NCBI RefSeq assembly: GCF_003364205.1
Contig: NZ_NXLV01000008.1
Coordinates: 1 to 64,000 of the forward strand
DNA from: Helicobacter brantae
GTDB lineage: Bacteria > Campylobacterota > Campylobacteria > Campylobacterales > Helicobacteraceae
Direction: 5' to 3'
Length of the DNA: 64,000 nt
Below the pieces are notes generated by a model that was not told where the DNA came from, did no database searches, and saw only the letters and a program-made list of their open reading frames with translations. This document shows, in pieces, positions 63,916 through 64,000 of the stretch. How positions within the stretch are numbered: position 1 is the stretch's first letter; each line of letters starts with the position of its first letter. Both the position numbers and the translations under genes were made by a program.

Positions 63916-64000
63916 TGAAAGAATTTAAAATCTTAGCTATCCTAGCTGTTATTGTCGGTGTTATTTATTGGGGAGTAGAGCCTTTGGCTCACTCTGTATT
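63915..64000 (+). CDS. petC: bc1 complex cytochrome c subunit, start only
   Basis: The frame from ATG 63915 begins MKEFKILAILAVIVGVIYWG, a signal/anchor helix, and runs off the window end at residue 28. Its identity as the cytochrome c1-type subunit comes from its position directly after petB; haem motifs lie beyond the window. Confidence 0.8.
   Translation, partial: MKEFKILAILAVIVGVIYWGVEPLAHSV

Overview
The window is AT-rich (roughly 37% GC by eye), densely coded chromosomal DNA from an epsilonproteobacterium (Campylobacterota), almost certainly a Helicobacter outside H. pylori. Evidence: a CheA fused to a receiver domain (CheAY) beside cheW; the set csd3 / NUDIX / PgbA-like / glcD; flhF-flhG-fliA-fliM-fliY; purA with FliJ-like and MotE-like genes; PflA; a Hcp-type Sel1 lipoprotein; petABC; and a poly-G-controlled autotransporter. 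Arginine biosynthesis genes (argH, argC), which H. pylori lacks, and an AbgT transporter argue against H. pylori itself. No rRNA, tRNA, CRISPR array or insertion sequence was found.

Layout. 1-422 holds hairpins but no convincing gene. 423-5502: soluble PAS chemoreceptor, trmL, DnaQ-like exonuclease, rpe, fbp, a Cys-rich mini-protein and a Sel1 lipoprotein. 5485-8246: flgK, flgN-like, flgM and a small membrane protein. 8373-12211: an overlapping operon of csd3, NUDIX hydrolase, PgbA-like protein and glcD. 12293-17283: a giant autotransporter behind an 11-G tract that is out of frame in this sequence. 17353-23622: MscS channel, CiaB-like protein with a zincin motif, a broken MazF-like gene, an SF1 helicase and an outer-membrane protein. 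23625-31706: menG/ubiE, argH, hemJ, YigZ, META lipoprotein, an unknown, pflA and a YeiH transporter. 31700-34188: thioredoxin-like protein and a DUF1924 cytochrome c / diheme cytochrome c / cytochrome b561 cluster. 34298-36161: a frameshifted outer-membrane protein, an intact MazF-like gene and cheW. 36154-45117: cheAY, metallophosphoesterase, argC, glmU, fliP, AbgT, trmA-type methylase. 45114-52122: glyQ, fliY, fliM, fliA, small protein, flhG, flhF, folK, aroQ. 52174-55579: motE-like, fliJ-like, purA, mnmA. 55604-58497 is accessory: outer-membrane protein, decayed higB with intact higA, a small membrane protein and two related unknowns bracketed by a short direct repeat. 58617-64000: bcp, lpxK, aminotransferase, nadE, petA, petB and the start of petC.

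The dominant theme is flagellar assembly, its regulation and chemotaxis, spread over at least six loci. The most unusual signal is a pair of near-identical small intergenic elements (about 20905-20981 and 35056-35137). Each has a perfect TATAAT exactly 30 nt before the same 16-nt conserved core, three potential hairpins with compensatory changes, and ends exactly on the stop codon of an oppositely oriented MazF/PemK-like toxin gene. This looks like a repeated unit of toxin plus convergent small RNA that I do not recognise from any described family. Several surface or toxin genes are switched off or broken here by single-base events: autotransporter poly-G, outer-membrane protein G5 frameshift, MazF amber codon, and HigB opal codon or truncation.
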